From assembly GCA_019038695.1 (NCBI GenBank), contig JAHOYZ010000004.1, forward strand, positions 1 to 64,000: a stretch of 64,000 bases of DNA, given 5' to 3'. Within the stretch, counting starts at the first letter, position 1; each line of letters opens with the position of its first letter. The stretch is from Candidatus Zixiibacteriota bacterium. Lineage in GTDB: Bacteria; Zixibacteria; MSB-5A5; GN15; FEB-12. The position numbers and the translations under genes are program-made. Positions 25,018 through 35,396 of the stretch are shown in pieces. The notes below the pieces were generated by a model. The model was not told where the DNA came from. It ran no database searches and saw only the letters and a list, made by a program, of their open reading frames with translations.

Positions 25018-27549
25018 CTAAGGACACACCACCGGATCTGTGCCACCAGTGAACAAGTACGAAACGAGATAGGTCAAGTCAGCAATATTGATCTCACCAT
25101 TGCCATCTATATCACCTTCTTCCAAGCACAGAGGAGGAGGACCACCAGTGAACAGGTAGGCTACAAGGTAGGTCAGGTCAGCAATATTGACTTCATCGGG
25201 TAATTCATAGTCGAGATTGCCGCGCAATTCGATACAACAGCATTTATCTCCAATACCATCGCCATTGGTATCGATCTGATTGGGGTTAGGATCTTCAGGA
25301 CAGTTGTCGCATAAGTCACCAACCGTATCGCTGTCAACGTCTGCTTGATTAGCATTTGCTAAGGTCGGGCAGTTATCACAGTCATCACCCACACCGTCGC
25401 CGTCGGAGTCCAGTTGATCGGGATTTGATACAGCCGGACAGTTGTCGCACACGTCGCCGACCCCATCGGAATCTGCATCGGCCTGATCTTGATTGTAAAT
25501 TGATGGACAGTTATCGTCCGGACAAGTGTTCTCGAGATGGTCCGGGTTACCGTAGCCGTCACCATCGGTGTCAAAGCAAACAGCACCACCCGCTTTCACA
25601 TAGGTATTAACAATCGGCGAGAAAAGGCTCCACTGCCCCTCAGCATCCTGAGCGCGAACTCGATAATAGTAGCTCCCCGGGGCTTTGTCGGTAAAGGAGT
25701 AGTGGTCCCCGGTGATCGTCGAGGAGACAATAACCTCGGAAGCATATCCATTCACCGGATAGATATCGTCGAAGTAGATTCCTTCTTCGACAACATATCC
25801 ATCAGTCTCATAGGTCAAACGAATGTATATTTCCTGTCCGACATAACTTGACAGATCGAACAGTCCCTCAACCCATCCCAAGGAATTTCCAGTGATCCCG
25901 TTCCCACGGTTGTTGCCATTCGGGTTGCTGGTTGTGGTGATGTTCCCCTCAAGGGTGGTGAAAGCCGAACCATCGATGGAAACCTCGACGTAGCCATAGT
26001 CCCAGTCTTTCTCAATATCATACCATGTCCATAGTCGCAGGGTGTCCCCGGTCAGGACTGCGATTGTGGAATCGGTTTTAATATAGCGATTGAAATTATT
26101 CCCGGAGCCTGAGTAGAAGCTGCTCGGCGCCGAGTGGCTGTGATCGCTTGAGATCGAGAAATCGTTATTGGTCCAATTGTCGAAGCCTTCTGCATTGTCG
26201 ATGATCCGCTGAAATCCGCTCAGTTCCACCAATTCGAAGAATACCGCTGGATTGACGGTGTCGTCAGAGTCCCAGGTAACATCGTATGCGATCGAGTCCA
26301 CCGTATCCGCCACGAATATGTCCGGTATCTCCGGGGGCAGAACTTCGTAAGGATCCCCGGCTACCTCACATAAGAACAGGATCGGCCCCAGGTTCTCGGC
26401 CACAAGGGCCGAGATGCGTGAAGGATCGGGCCAGAAGCCGTCATCGCTACTGCCGACCTCAAAAGTGAAGGCATAGTTCTTGTTCTTAAGAACCTGCTCT
26501 CCATAACACCAATCATCAGAGACGCCGTTGGCCGGGTAGAGACCATGGGACGGTTCAGCGGTGTAACCATTAAAGGTTGCCATCGAGTCGGCCATCGCAG
26601 CAAAGAGATCATTCTCCGGTGTCAACAGGTAGTCATAACCCCACGGATAAAGGATCAGATTGGAATAGGAGTGAATATACACCGTGTTAACGAAACTGTG
26701 GGCAATGGTAAAATCCCGCATATGCTGGGTCTCAGGCTCAGAGAAAGCACCGGTCCCTCGGTATGTTTGCGTACTGCAGTACGGGGATGACCCGACATCA
26801 TCGTACCCCCACTGGTAGCCGAAGTTACGGTTGAGATCTACCCCCCAGGTACCGTCCAAATTGTCCCGACGATTCTTGCGCCACATGCCGCCGCCACCCG
26901 AGTTGGTGACTTCGTTGTGATAGTACCCATCCGGATTCACTATCGGTACAAACCAGATTTCACGGTTATTGACCAGTTCGGTGATCTCCGGAAGTACCCC
27001 ATAATTGTCGGTCAGGTGATCTATGGCGTGTAGCACTACGAGCGGCGTGATTACCTCGCGGGCATGGATAGCGGAATTGAACATCACTTCCGGTTCGTCT
27101 TCGTTGACATTGGGATTGTCCGATATCTTGATCGCCCATATCGGCCGCCCCTCGATACTTGAACCCAGATTGTGCTTGGTCGAAACGATAGTTGGATGGT
27201 CTGCTACGATTACATCGATCGCGGCGTATACTTCCGAGAGCGTCATGTACCCGCCCATGTCCTTGTGGATATCGAGCCGGTTTCGGTAGAATGTCACGAG
27301 ATCAGCATGTATAACCTCAAGGCGGAAGCCCATTATTTCGAGCTCTGTCAACTCCTCCTTGTTGGTAATAATCTCAACATAGTCGTCGGTCTGGAACACC
27401 CGATCAAGAGGTAAGGACCGGAACTTGATGTAGTCTGCCTTGGTGTCAATAAAGATTTTTACCTGCATGTACTCTGCGGCAACAGCACCGGCATAACCAG
27501 CCACCAGCAACAGGACAAGAGCAAGAATGAGAATATGACAATAGCGCAT
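25018..27549 (-). CDS. Secreted M14 zinc carboxypeptidase with TSP3 and dockerin-like repeats
   Basis: An 843-residue exported peptidase. The signal peptide ends near AGAVAAE. The M14 domain (about residues 100-410) has the zinc ligands His162 and Glu165 ([10 protein letters not shown]), [11 protein letters not shown], the third His in [15 protein letters not shown] and the catalytic Glu in FTFEVGS. A MAM-like jelly-roll domain follows, then calcium-binding thrombospondin type 3 repeats ([13 protein letters not shown] repeated about four times) and a dockerin-like pair ([34 protein letters not shown]). ATG 27549 is chosen over 27567 because GGAG lies seven bases upstream. Probably degrades peptides outside the cell. 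Confidence 0.9.
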   Translation of the reverse strand: MRYCHILILALVLLLVAGYAGAVAAEYMQVKIFIDTKADYIKFRSLPLDRVFQTDDYVEIITNKEELTELEIMGFRLEVIHADLVTFYRNRLDIHKDMGGYMTLSEVYAAIDVIVADHPTIVSTKHNLGSSIEGRPIWAIKISDNPNVNEDEPEVMFNSAIHAREVITPLVVLHAIDHLTDNYGVLPEITELVNNREIWFVPIVNPDGYYHNEVTNSGGGGMWRKNRRDNLDGTWGVDLNRNFGYQWGYDDVGSSPYCSTQTYRGTGAFSEPETQHMRDFTIAHSFVNTVYIHSYSNLILYPWGYDYLLTPENDLFAAMADSMATFNGYTAEPSHGLYPANGVSDDWCYGEQVLKNKNYAFTFEVGSSDDGFWPDPSRISALVAENLGPILFLCEVAGDPYEVLPPEIPDIFVADTVDSIAYDVTWDSDDTVNPAVFFELVELSGFQRIIDNAEGFDNWTNNDFSISSDHSHSAPSSFYSGSGNNFNRYIKTDSTIAVLTGDTLRLWTWYDIEKDWDYGYVEVSIDGSAFTTLEGNITTTSNPNGNNRGNGITGNSLGWVEGLFDLSSYVGQEIYIRLTYETDGYVVEEGIYFDDIYPVNGYASEVIVSSTITGDHYSFTDKAPGSYYYRVRAQDAEGQWSLFSPIVNTYVKAGGAVCFDTDGDGYGNPDHLENTCPDDNCPSIYNQDQADADSDGVGDVCDNCPAVSNPDQLDSDGDGVGDDCDNCPTLANANQADVDSDTVGDLCDNCPEDPNPNQIDTNGDGIGDKCCCIELRGNLDYELPDEVNIADLTYLVAYLFTGGPPPLCLEEGDIDGNGEINIADLTYLVSYLFTGGTDPVVCP

Positions 27550-27824
27550 GAATGGTCTCCGATACATTAGGTAAGTACAGTTGATCTATTATATTATTCG
27601 TAACATAGTAGTAAGTGGGCCAACTTCGTCAGAAAATACATCAAATTGAGTTTGATGATCTATTAATCTATGGCCAATATAGTCTAAAGCTGCGATTTAT
27701 CAAGCCAAAATGTATCGGGCGCAGACTCTGCGATATGATTGGCTTCCACCAGTCAAATCTGTAATTTCCGGAACGGGAGAAAGGGGGGTCCTCTCGACCG
27801 CTTTATTCACACTGAACCCCAGGC

Positions 27825-29423
27825 TCAGTCCCCGCCAGTGTAGGTGTGCAGTATGGTACCTTCGCTACCGACCACCCAACCATTCTCGTCATCATGGAAA
27901 TAGACTCCAAACAGACTAGAAACAAAATCTGTCGACATCTGCGTCCAGCTAAGACCGTCGTCTGAAAACAGAACCACACCATCCGAACCAACGGCCCATC
28001 CTTTGCCGCTTGGCGCAAAGGTCACGTCGTATAGAGCATAACTAGCAAAACCTTCCAGCATAGTCCAATTCGATCCAGCATCATTCGTATACAGAATCGT
28101 TCCGGCCAGTCCAACTGCCCATCCCGTAGTATTGTTGATAAATTTAACATTGGTGAGATCGTAGTTTGAAGTATTGTCTTGCTCGGTCCAGGTTTCGCCA
28201 CCATCGGCTGTGAACAGAATGAGTCCGGTATTGCCTACGATCCATCCGCTATCGGCGCTGACAAATTGAACACCGCCCAGGTGGAGAGAGACATTAGCTT
28301 CTTGTGAAACCCAGGTGTTCCCTCCGTCGCTCGTGTGGATAATGAAACCAGCCCGACCGACAGCCCAGCCGGTATCAACACTTATGAAATGAACCGACTC
28401 TAAATCGAGTGTGTCCGGGGGGGGCTGTGATATCCAGTTCGCCCCACCATCAGTTGTTTTCACTATAAATCCGTGCTTGCCAACCGAGTAGCCTGTCTGC
28501 GCATCAAGAAACTGAACATCACCCAACATGTAGTCAAGCTGCTCAAGGTCCTGCAACTCCCATGTCTTACCACCATCGACTGTAGCCAATGCATATCCTG
28601 ATGGATAGGCTCCCCCAACATTCCCAACCACCCAACCGTGAAGATCATCGGAGAATGTGATGGCCCGGAGATCCTGCTGAATGGCATTGTCAATCTTCTG
28701 CCAACTTGTTACTCTGAGGCTGCAGGGGACAAACACATCTGCAGCTTGTGGTGAAGTTATAACAATCGTATCATAATAAAGGCCAGCTGCGAAGCCAACA
28801 TGATTCACGCTGACCGTAATCGTATCTGGCGCAGAAGAGCTTTGAGGACTGAAGGAAAGCCATGAGGACGAAGAACTCAAAGTGAAATCGGCTTGCGCGC
28901 TGAACTCGGTCGCACACACCAGCATCTGAGAGTCCGGCGGATCAATACCGCGTACACCCACGAATGAAAGACTCTTAGGAGAAGCACTCATACTGCTCCT
29001 AATGGATAGAGACACTTCGATGATCTGTGGAGAGTTGGTTGCTTCAGGTGAAACGATCCAGACACTATCCACATGTTCCCCGGCTGGAAGGCTATACCAA
29101 AGCATCTGAATCCAAAGTGTATCTTGCTCCGGAAGTGACCCAATCGGTAGTCCCTGCCCCTTGCCAACATCCAGCCAATCAGCAGTCCATTCGGCCTCAT
29201 ACGAAACCGTACCATCTCCGCTATTGGACAGATATACATTCGTCACCGCTGGATATAACGGCGGGTTACCAACCGTTGACGAATTCGAAATGATCAATGG
29301 CTCCACAATCAGCATTGGCGGATCTGAAGATACGGTATCCTCATCACACCCGCCAAGTACCAGCAAAAGATAAACCATGAACAGCAATAAGAGGACAGTT
29401 CCGGAGTTAATTCTGCGACTCAT
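27825..29423 (-). CDS. Lipoprotein with two BACON/Ig-like domains and a YCF48-type beta-propeller
   Basis: The N-terminal LLLVLGGC is a lipobox, so the mature protein is lipid-anchored through that Cys. Residues 35-230 form two beta-sandwich domains with BACON-like motifs (SNSGDGTVSYEAEWTADWL, LSSSSSWLSFSPQSS). Residues 235-532 are about seven repeats of the YCF48/sialidase-propeller type, each with a variant of TDGGxxW and GWAVGxxGxIL. Propellers of this class are common in FCB-group secretomes; the ligand is unknown. AAGGAAG precedes ATG 29423. Confidence 0.85.
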   Translation of the reverse strand: MSRRINSGTVLLLLFMVYLLLVLGGCDEDTVSSDPPMLIVEPLIISNSSTVGNPPLYPAVTNVYLSNSGDGTVSYEAEWTADWLDVGKGQGLPIGSLPEQDTLWIQMLWYSLPAGEHVDSVWIVSPEATNSPQIIEVSLSIRSSMSASPKSLSFVGVRGIDPPDSQMLVCATEFSAQADFTLSSSSSWLSFSPQSSSAPDTITVSVNHVGFAAGLYYDTIVITSPQAADVFVPCSLRVTSWQKIDNAIQQDLRAITFSDDLHGWVVGNVGGAYPSGYALATVDGGKTWELQDLEQLDYMLGDVQFLDAQTGYSVGKHGFIVKTTDGGANWISQPPPDTLDLESVHFISVDTGWAVGRAGFIIHTSDGGNTWVSQEANVSLHLGGVQFVSADSGWIVGNTGLILFTADGGETWTEQDNTSNYDLTNVKFINNTTGWAVGLAGTILYTNDAGSNWTMLEGFASYALYDVTFAPSGKGWAVGSDGVVLFSDDGLSWTQMSTDFVSSLFGVYFHDDENGWVVGSEGTILHTYTGGD

Positions 29424-29682
29424 TTGTGGTCTTCCTTTCCCTCACTTTGCAGCAAATAGGACACAGCCACACCAAATGTCAATGTCAAATGCTTATCGTC
29501 ACGGCAACGCATAGACCGGTACAGGTCAGACACTCTACCGCGACAAAGGACAGATCTATTGACGGTTCATTTAATTCGGGTCGAGTCCTCATGTCACAAT
29601 ACAGACGGACAACCCGGTCGTGTCGTTCAAACTCAACTACCGTGAGCTGGTGTCTCTCATGGATGAGCATTTATTCGATCAC
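29424..29682. other. Intergenic region between lipoprotein start and YkgJ-gene terminator
   Basis: No gene is supported. The region must contain the minus-strand promoter of the lipoprotein gene, but no clear -35/-10 pair stands out. Confidence 0.4.
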
Positions 29683-29721
29683 AAAAAACCCGTCGACGAG
29701 TTTGTTGTCCCGACGACGGGT
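29683..29721 (-). terminator. Rho-independent terminator ending the sat-apr operon
   Basis: On the minus strand CCCGTCG (29720-29714) pairs with CGACGGG (29695-29689), with extra flanking pairs, followed by TTTTTT. It lies 30 bases after the YkgJ-like gene and marks the end of the sat-aprBA transcription unit. Confidence 0.8.
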
Positions 29722-29750
29722 GTTTACTTGCCACAAGTATCGTAGTCAGA

Positions 29751-30599
29751 TCATTTCTCTACATCATGATCTCGAGCCAGTTTGCCTTTGGCCTTCAGTT
29801 CCTTCTTCTTGTTCTCAATGGCAGCGTCTTTGATGACCATGCTCTTGGCTCCAAAAAGAGCAAACCGAAGCCACTGATTGGCAAAGCTCAGCATCTCTAA
29901 ATCGTCTTCTTTGATCCGCGCTTTGGTTTCTTCGTCCACCTCAAATTTCTCGAAGAAAGAAGAGCTGAATACGAGTTTTCGGAATCGATCTACATCGTAA
30001 CATGCCATGAAGAACATCTCAACTCGATCAGGCGGAAGTTCCCCACCATCCTGGAAGTACTTGTGCGTCGTCAGGTCTCTAAACGCCTCGCCCATCTTGT
30101 TATATTCTTCGATCCCCTGATCCTTCAACCACTCTGACACAACGTATTGATGGTCTTCATTGAAACCCTTGCACACATCTTCTTTTAGCAGGAAATAAAA
30201 TTCCTTGTCGAGTTCTTCTGAACCCTCTCCAGGTGCGGCTAATCCGAGAGGATACATGCGGCAAGCCCATGGACGGTCCTCATAGACACCACAACCCTTC
30301 TCAGAAACAAAGGGACATTTCTTCTCTTCGTTGCTGCTCATCTGGAGCAGGATAACCGGGTATGGCAGGTTTCGATCAAACGGAGAGAGGGTATATTTTC
30401 TCAGGAGTTCTGTCGATGTCATGCCCAGCTTTTTCTTAAGCCGGATGATGTCGTATGGTGTCAGAAATATGTTGACGTCGCGACAACAGTTATTGAAACA
30501 TGGCACGCCTGGATGACAACGGAAGTCAAAAGTACTCTGCTCATCAAGACGGGGGTACTCCTTAAGGATTTGCTGCTTGAGATTCTCAATCTCTCTCAT
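29751..30599 (-). CDS. YkgJ-family cysteine-cluster protein, last gene of the sat-apr operon
   Basis: A 282-residue soluble protein. Near residue 28 is the cysteine cluster C-HPGVP-C-FNN-CC with a following NIFLTPYDIIRLKKKLG, the YkgJ/UPF0153 pattern expected to chelate zinc or an Fe-S cluster. CPFVSEKGCGVYEDRPWACRMYPLG adds three more cysteines. The rest is helical and charged. The stop-start spacing to the zinc-ribbon gene is three bases and both follow aprA, so co-expression with APS reductase is likely. No biochemical role is established for the family; involvement in Fe-S assembly or electron transfer for Apr would be conjecture. Confidence 0.78.
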   Translation of the reverse strand: MREIENLKQQILKEYPRLDEQSTFDFRCHPGVPCFNNCCRDVNIFLTPYDIIRLKKKLGMTSTELLRKYTLSPFDRNLPYPVILLQMSSNEEKKCPFVSEKGCGVYEDRPWACRMYPLGLAAPGEGSEELDKEFYFLLKEDVCKGFNEDHQYVVSEWLKDQGIEEYNKMGEAFRDLTTHKYFQDGGELPPDRVEMFFMACYDVDRFRKLVFSSSFFEKFEVDEETKARIKEDDLEMLSFANQWLRFALFGAKSMVIKDAAIENKKKELKAKGKLARDHDVEK

Positions 30600-30602
30600 T
30601 TT

Positions 30603-30884
30603 CTACTCCCCTTCCCGATCGATAATACGATCTCGGTGAGCCTGCGACGACCATGCCGGTAGAGGTGAACTCTGCCCTGTCTCCGGGTCAACGCGATGAC
30701 GGTATGAGATGTTCTGGTCATACTCGGTTCGCATCCATTCCCAGCCCTTCACATAATAGGAGCAGTCATCGTTGAAACAGACGTAATGTGCATGCAAGCC
30801 CCAGTTGGCTTCGACCGGAGGTTGCCAAAGGTGCATTTTCTGCCCACAGTGTGGACATATATCTATCTTCTTTTTGTCTTCCAT
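30603..30884 (-). CDS. Small zinc-ribbon protein downstream of aprA
   Basis: About 93 residues beginning MEDKKKIDICPHCGQKMHLW. Two cysteine pairs, C-PH-C near residue 10 and C-FNDD-C near residue 35, form an Ogr/Delta-like zinc ribbon. WGLHAHYVCFNDDCSYYVKGWEWM and the Arg-rich C-terminal RHRVDPETGQSSPLP segment have no assigned function. The frame can extend to TTG 30902, but ATG 30884 is more likely. It lies 220 bases after aprA beyond a strong hairpin and three bases before the YkgJ-like gene. Confidence 0.7.
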   Translation of the reverse strand: MEDKKKIDICPHCGQKMHLWQPPVEANWGLHAHYVCFNDDCSYYVKGWEWMRTEYDQNISYRHRVDPETGQSSPLPAWSSQAHRDRIIDREGE

Positions 30885-30996
30885 ATTCAAACCGATTTCC
30901 AATCTAACTTCTGTTGGGGCATCTGTAAACAGCTTCCTGAAGTCTCGCCGGCCATGATCTCCGCACCCACAGCCAGTTGGTTATGCGAAACTGAAA

Positions 30997-31027
30997 GTCC
31001 TCCGAGCGGGAAACCCGCCCGGAGGAC
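30997..31027 (-). terminator. Strong hairpin after aprA, terminator or attenuator
   Basis: On the minus strand GTCCTCCGGGCGGG and CCCGCTCGGAGGAC pair over 14 positions (one G-T wobble) with a TTT loop, followed by TTTCAGTTT. It would end or reduce transcription after aprA, letting the two small downstream genes be expressed at a lower level, and stabilise the aprA mRNA 3' end. Confidence 0.7.
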
Positions 31028-31123
31028 CATAAAATCAAGAATCAAGTAGTGAGCCATCGAGTTTCCGATGAGCCGGGTCGAAAGTAATCGAGCCTTACCA
31101 CCGGGTCGACAATGGCTACCATC

Positions 31124-32995
31124 CTATCCAAAGATGTACTTGATGTCGCGCTTCATCATCTCCCACTTACCGGACTTGCGGTCGTACCGGCAATTGGCAA
31201 AGACCGCCCAGTCTTCCTTCATGGTCGGGCAGTCAGAACGGAAGTAGTATCCAGGCCAGCGAGTCTCTTCACGGAAGAGAATCGTGCGGATATGAGCTTC
31301 TGCCTGCCACATACGGTGGATATTCTCCCAGCAGCGCATCAGTTCGTGCAGATCCTCGGCGCCCAACTTGTCAGAATCCTCTCTGAGGAAGTCCAACAGT
31401 TCGAGACCCTTCTCGAGGAGCGGCTTGTTGGTCGTGAACTGAGTGCTAACGCCACCAGCATACTCGTCCATGATCTTCTGTAAACGGAACATGAACTGCT
31501 TGGGACGAATGTAGTTGGGGTTGGTATCCTGATCGGTGGAACCATCCTTGTTGGTCTCAAAGGTATCCAGCGGAGCCAGGATGACCTTCTTCAACTCTTC
31601 GATCTTGGCATCATCAAAAGTCGGCTCAGCCGGATTGTCCACGCAGTAAGCTACGGCAGCTTTGGCCGCAATTCTTCCCTCGGTAAGAGAACCGGAGGAG
31701 AACTTGTGGCTGGAAGCACCAGTAGCATCACCGGCCGCGAACATACCCTTGACGGTGGTCATGTTGTCATAACCCCAGGCATAACCTTCAGGAGCGATGT
31801 CCGGAGGGCCACTGACCCAGGCGCCGGAGGCACCAGAGTGAGAACCAATGAAGTACGGCTCACAAGCGGCGATCTCAGATGGCTTCTCTTCCGGAGCGGT
31901 ATTGGTGGCCGCCCACAGAATAGCCTGCGAGATGGTCATGTCCAGGAAATCTTCCCAGGCTTCAGCTTCGAGCTCTTTGAGCTTTTTCTTCTTGGATTTC
32001 TCATCAGGAGATTCGTCGGCAATTTTCTGGATGGCTTCTTCGGTCCGCATATAGATCGGGCCTTTGCCGTCCATAACGTCAAGCATCATGAGCCAGTTAC
32101 GCAGGTTGGCCGGAACCGGCTTCACCATTCCGTAAGGTTTCCACTTCTCGAGTTCAGGGCGACGAGTTTCCATGTAGTTCTCACCCAGGCCATTGGTGGC
32201 ACGGGACTTGAACAACAGGAACCAGGCACCGACAGGACCATAAGCATCCTTAAAGCGCACCGGAATAAAGCGGACTTCCTGACAGGTCATTTCAGCGCCA
32301 CCCTTGAGGGTGAAATAGGCGCTGGCGCCGGAGTTAAACGGCGGATACCAGGAACGACCCAGACCTTCGCCAGTTGAACGCGGCTTGAAGACGTGTACCG
32401 CGCCACCCATGACAGCGATAGTCGTCTTCGCCTTGAAGACGTAGAACTTGTTATCGCGGACGCTGAAACCAACAGCGCCAACACACTTGTCACCGTCGAT
32501 CAGAGGCTCAACGATGAAAACACGCTCGTAGATATTGTCCATACCCAAAGCGTTCTTGGCGGCTTCAGCAACGAGAACCTTGTAGGATTCACCGTTGATC
32601 ATCAACTGCCAGCGACCTTCGTGTACGTAGGCACCTTCGGCATCTTTCCAGATCGGCAGTCCCCACTTCTCAAACAGATGCACAGACGAGTCAACGTGGC
32701 GCGCAATATTGGCCACGAGATCTTCACGACAAACACCCATCAGATCGTTGCGAACGTAATCGCAGTAATCATTGATAGTGTTCTGGCCGTCCTTGACACC
32801 AACATACTGGTTGATGGCGGACAGTCCCATAGCGACCGCACCGGAACGATCCATAGCGGCCTTATCGACCAACGTTACCTTGAGGCCGTGTTTCTTGGCC
32901 CAGTAGGCGCCTTCCACAGCACATCCACAGGCAGCCATACCGCCACCGCAGATAAGGACATCAGTCTTGACTTCAACAGTTTCGAAATTTGCCAT
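31124..32995 (-). CDS. aprA: Adenylylsulfate (APS) reductase alpha subunit
   Basis: FAD subunit that reduces APS to sulfite and AMP. The N-terminal LICGGGMAACGCAVEGAYW is the FAD-binding Rossmann motif. VDKAAMDRSGAVAMGLSAIN, GGAVHVFKPRSTGEGLGRSW and EMTCQEVRFIPVRFKDAYGPVGAW are conserved in dissimilatory AprA. At 623 residues it is slightly shorter than the Desulfovibrio enzyme. AAGGA precedes the start and aprB lies 18 bases upstream. Electrons are delivered from quinol through QmoABC and AprB. Confidence 0.97.
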   Translation of the reverse strand: MANFETVEVKTDVLICGGGMAACGCAVEGAYWAKKHGLKVTLVDKAAMDRSGAVAMGLSAINQYVGVKDGQNTINDYCDYVRNDLMGVCREDLVANIARHVDSSVHLFEKWGLPIWKDAEGAYVHEGRWQLMINGESYKVLVAEAAKNALGMDNIYERVFIVEPLIDGDKCVGAVGFSVRDNKFYVFKAKTTIAVMGGAVHVFKPRSTGEGLGRSWYPPFNSGASAYFTLKGGAEMTCQEVRFIPVRFKDAYGPVGAWFLLFKSRATNGLGENYMETRRPELEKWKPYGMVKPVPANLRNWLMMLDVMDGKGPIYMRTEEAIQKIADESPDEKSKKKKLKELEAEAWEDFLDMTISQAILWAATNTAPEEKPSEIAACEPYFIGSHSGASGAWVSGPPDIAPEGYAWGYDNMTTVKGMFAAGDATGASSHKFSSGSLTEGRIAAKAAVAYCVDNPAEPTFDDAKIEELKKVILAPLDTFETNKDGSTDQDTNPNYIRPKQFMFRLQKIMDEYAGGVSTQFTTNKPLLEKGLELLDFLREDSDKLGAEDLHELMRCWENIHRMWQAEAHIRTILFREETRWPGYYFRSDCPTMKEDWAVFANCRYDRKSGKWEMMKRDIKYIFG

Positions 32996-33013
32996 TTCCT
33001 TGTCCGTCCTTTC

Positions 33014-33454
33014 CTACTTTACCTTGGGGATTTCGGCCATACCACAGGACTCTGGCTCGGTGAACAGCATCGTGCTCTTGAGATCATCATCAGCAGTGGC
33101 AAAACCACCATCCGGGACCGCCGAACCTTCCGGCGTCGTACGGATCGGGAACTTGAAACGCTTGAGCATGCCATTACGGAACTTAACCGTCCACATAATG
33201 CTGTCAGTCGAACGCATCGGCGTGACGGAAGCACCCAGCGGGCAGAAGTCAGCATAACCGCGAACCTCGACCGCCTGTACCGGGCAAATCTTCACGCAGC
33301 TATAGCATTCCCAACACATATCCGGGGCCTGGTTGAAGGCCTTCATAAGATCTTTGTTGAGAACCATCAGGTCATTGGGGCAGATATACTGGCAAGCGGT
33401 CTTATCCAGCGCCTTGCACCCGTCACATTTCTCAGGGATCACATAACTAGGCAT
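33014..33454 (-). CDS. aprB: APS reductase beta subunit (2x[4Fe-4S])
   Basis: A 146-residue ferredoxin subunit with eight cluster cysteines in two sets: C-DG-C-KALDKTA-C-QYI-C and C-WE-C-YS-C-VKI-C. It passes electrons to the FAD of AprA. The C-terminal beta-strand extension (SIMWTVKFRNGMLKRFKFPI) wraps around AprA in known structures. It lies between sat and aprA in the order sat-aprB-aprA. Confidence 0.97.
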   Translation of the reverse strand: MPSYVIPEKCDGCKALDKTACQYICPNDLMVLNKDLMKAFNQAPDMCWECYSCVKICPVQAVEVRGYADFCPLGASVTPMRSTDSIMWTVKFRNGMLKRFKFPIRTTPEGSAVPDGGFATADDDLKSTMLFTEPESCGMAEIPKVK

Positions 33455-33534
33455 CGATTCCTCCTGATTGGATGTTTTTCTTAAGGTTCATAATTACTTT
33501 TCTGTCTTTGTATCTCATTTCTATTCCAATGTCG

Positions 33535-34749
33535 TTACTTGGCGTCGCCGGTTGCGTGGCCATGCATTTTCACTTCGACCTTCTCAGTCAGAGAACCGTA
33601 GTACTTGCGCAGGATAGCTAATACTTCCGCACGACTGAATTCGGCCGGAACGTCGCCACCTTCAGACAGAGACTTACGCAAAGCCGTTCCACTGAGGAAC
33701 AGACGATCTTCCTTCGCATGCGGACAGGTCTTCATCGAAGCCATACCACCGCACTTGTAGCACCAGAAAGTCCAGTCGATCGGAAGCATCTTGCACTCAA
33801 GAGCACCGTCCCAGAGTTTGAAGAAAATATCCTGGGCATCAAACGGACCATAATAGTCGCCCACGCCAGCATGGTCACGACCAATGATCATATGGGTGCA
33901 GCCAAAATTCTGGCGGAATACGGCGTGCAACAGGCCCTCGCGTGGACCGGCATAGCGCATATCGAGCGGGTATCCACCCTGTATTACACGTTCCTTGACG
34001 AAGTAATTCTCAACAAGCGTATTAATGCAGTTCACACGAACATCAGCCGGAATGTCGCCGGGTTTCAGCTTACCGACTAACTGGTGAATATACAATCCGT
34101 CGCTAACCTCAAGGGCGATCTTGGCCAGGTATTCGTGCGAACGGTGCATTGGGTTACGAAGCTGTAGCGCGGCGATCGTTGTCCAACCATTGTCTTCAAA
34201 TATCTTGCGGCTCTCAGCAGGACGCTGGTAGCTGCCCTTGAACTCGGTTGGGAAATAGCTCTCGGAGAGAACTTTCACTGGACCAGCCAGGTTGAACTTC
34301 TTCTGTTCCATGACCATCTTCACACCCGGATGCTCCGGATCTGTCGTTGTGTAGACGTGCTTGCACTCGAACTCCTTGTCGATTTCATAGCACTCGGTCA
34401 CTTTCATCGTGCCCATAATCTCTTCAGTCTCTCCTGAGACCAAACAAATTTCGGCACCGGCATCGATTTTGTCATCATGAGACAAAGTTACTGGAATCGG
34501 CCAAAAGATACCGTTGGTCATCTTCATGTCCTGACAGACACCTTTCCAGTCCGCTTCAGTCATGAATCCTTCCAGCGGTGTGAAACCACCAATACCCAGC
34601 ATAATCAAGTCGCCGGTTTCACGAGTGGTCATGACTACCTTGGGCAGTCCTTCGGCCTTCTTCAGTTCTGCTTCCTTCTCTTTTCCTTCGAGAAGCAGAA
34701 TCTTCAGAGTGTCACTCCCATGGGGAGAGATAAGTTTGCTGTTGCTCAT
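33535..34749 (-). CDS. sat: Sulfate adenylyltransferase (ATP sulfurylase)
   Basis: Activates sulfate with ATP to APS, the first step of dissimilatory sulfate reduction. Homo-oligomeric Sat signatures are present: [15 protein letters not shown] (the QxRNP and His active-site region) and [17 protein letters not shown] zinc-binding pattern ([15 protein letters not shown]) occurs near the C-terminus. At 404 residues it is of normal length and has no APS kinase domain. It is the first gene of the operon; a TGTGA-N6-TCACA palindrome and a GATACT -10 element lie upstream. Confidence 0.97.
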   Translation of the reverse strand: MSNSKLISPHGSDTLKILLLEGKEKEAELKKAEGLPKVVMTTRETGDLIMLGIGGFTPLEGFMTEADWKGVCQDMKMTNGIFWPIPVTLSHDDKIDAGAEICLVSGETEEIMGTMKVTECYEIDKEFECKHVYTTTDPEHPGVKMVMEQKKFNLAGPVKVLSESYFPTEFKGSYQRPAESRKIFEDNGWTTIAALQLRNPMHRSHEYLAKIALEVSDGLYIHQLVGKLKPGDIPADVRVNCINTLVENYFVKERVIQGGYPLDMRYAGPREGLLHAVFRQNFGCTHMIIGRDHAGVGDYYGPFDAQDIFFKLWDGALECKMLPIDWTFWCYKCGGMASMKTCPHAKEDRLFLSGTALRKSLSEGGDVPAEFSRAEVLAILRKYYGSLTEKVEVKMHGHATGDAK

Positions 34750-34814
34750 TGCATAATCCTGTTTCTATGCCAGAGGCATACGTTATTGAGTATCATTATG
34801 TTTTGCTATTGATA

Positions 34815-34832
34815 ATGTGACTTTTTTCACAA
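34815..34832 (-). promoter_or_regulatory. CRP/FNR-type operator upstream of sat
   Basis: Minus strand TTGTGAAAAAAGTCACAT contains the exact TGTGA-N6-TCACA inverted repeat. A GATACT -10-like hexamer (34794-34789) places the operator centre about 41.5 bases before the expected transcription start, the class II activator position. HcpR of sulfate reducers recognises this type of sequence; the regulator itself is not in the window. Confidence 0.55.
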
Positions 34833-35335
34833 AGCTAAGTCGTTCGGCTTCTCTACGGGTCTCCTCCCACCAAGTCTTTTTTTCGTAGCATCGAACGTAC
34901 TATTTTTCACAAGCAGTGTCAAGCGAAAAGCTCCGCAGTTTCTCTTATTTTTCACCTTTTTTTAGAGGATGACATCCTTCCGAACAACAGCACTAATAAT
35001 AACTTATATACACCACTCCCCCTCCTCTCGATTACCTGTGGAAGTTGTCCTGTCCACACTCTCAAATGATTAGTATGACTTAAGAAAGGGTTCTTTCTCG
35101 TTAAATACTACTGACTCTCCCCTGTCTGTCACCCCTAAACAATTATTAAGCACTGCTCATGCAATTCTGAGTCCGAAGGATGTTGTCATGTAATCGTAAC
35201 CTACTTACTGGAACAAAGTTACGATAATAGTAATTTCCAAGGCGTATATTGAACCTGTCCCGCTCAGATCAGAATATGGTATTCTGTTGAGTTTACCCTT
35301 CGTTTATGTTTGTTAACTCTATATTATGCAACACA

Positions 35336-35353
35336 TTGTGAAATTCGTAACAA
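35336..35353 (+). promoter_or_regulatory. CRP/FNR-type operator upstream of qmoC
   Basis: TTGTGAAATTCGTAACAA: half-site TTGTGA and its near-complement TAACAA separated by six bases. The same halves recur before qmoA (60766-60783). It lies just upstream of the qmoC -35 element. Confidence 0.5.
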
Positions 35354-35367
35354 CACGTGGAAATTTG

Positions 35368-35396
35368 TTGACAGCTGGTAATGTACGAAATACTTT
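35368..35396 (+). promoter_or_regulatory. Promoter for qmoC
   Basis: TTGACA (35368-35373) and TACTTT (35391-35396) are spaced 17 bases. An expected start near 35403 leaves a 50-base leader containing AAAGGAG before ATG 35455. The -10 is a weak match, which suits activation from the operator upstream. Confidence 0.45.

Noticed and set aside
32393-33484. 363-codon plus-strand frame opposite aprA and aprB
   Set aside because: It lies entirely antisense to strongly conserved aprBA, its product has no recognisable motif, and it has no ribosome binding site. It is a shadow frame caused by codon bias of the real genes.
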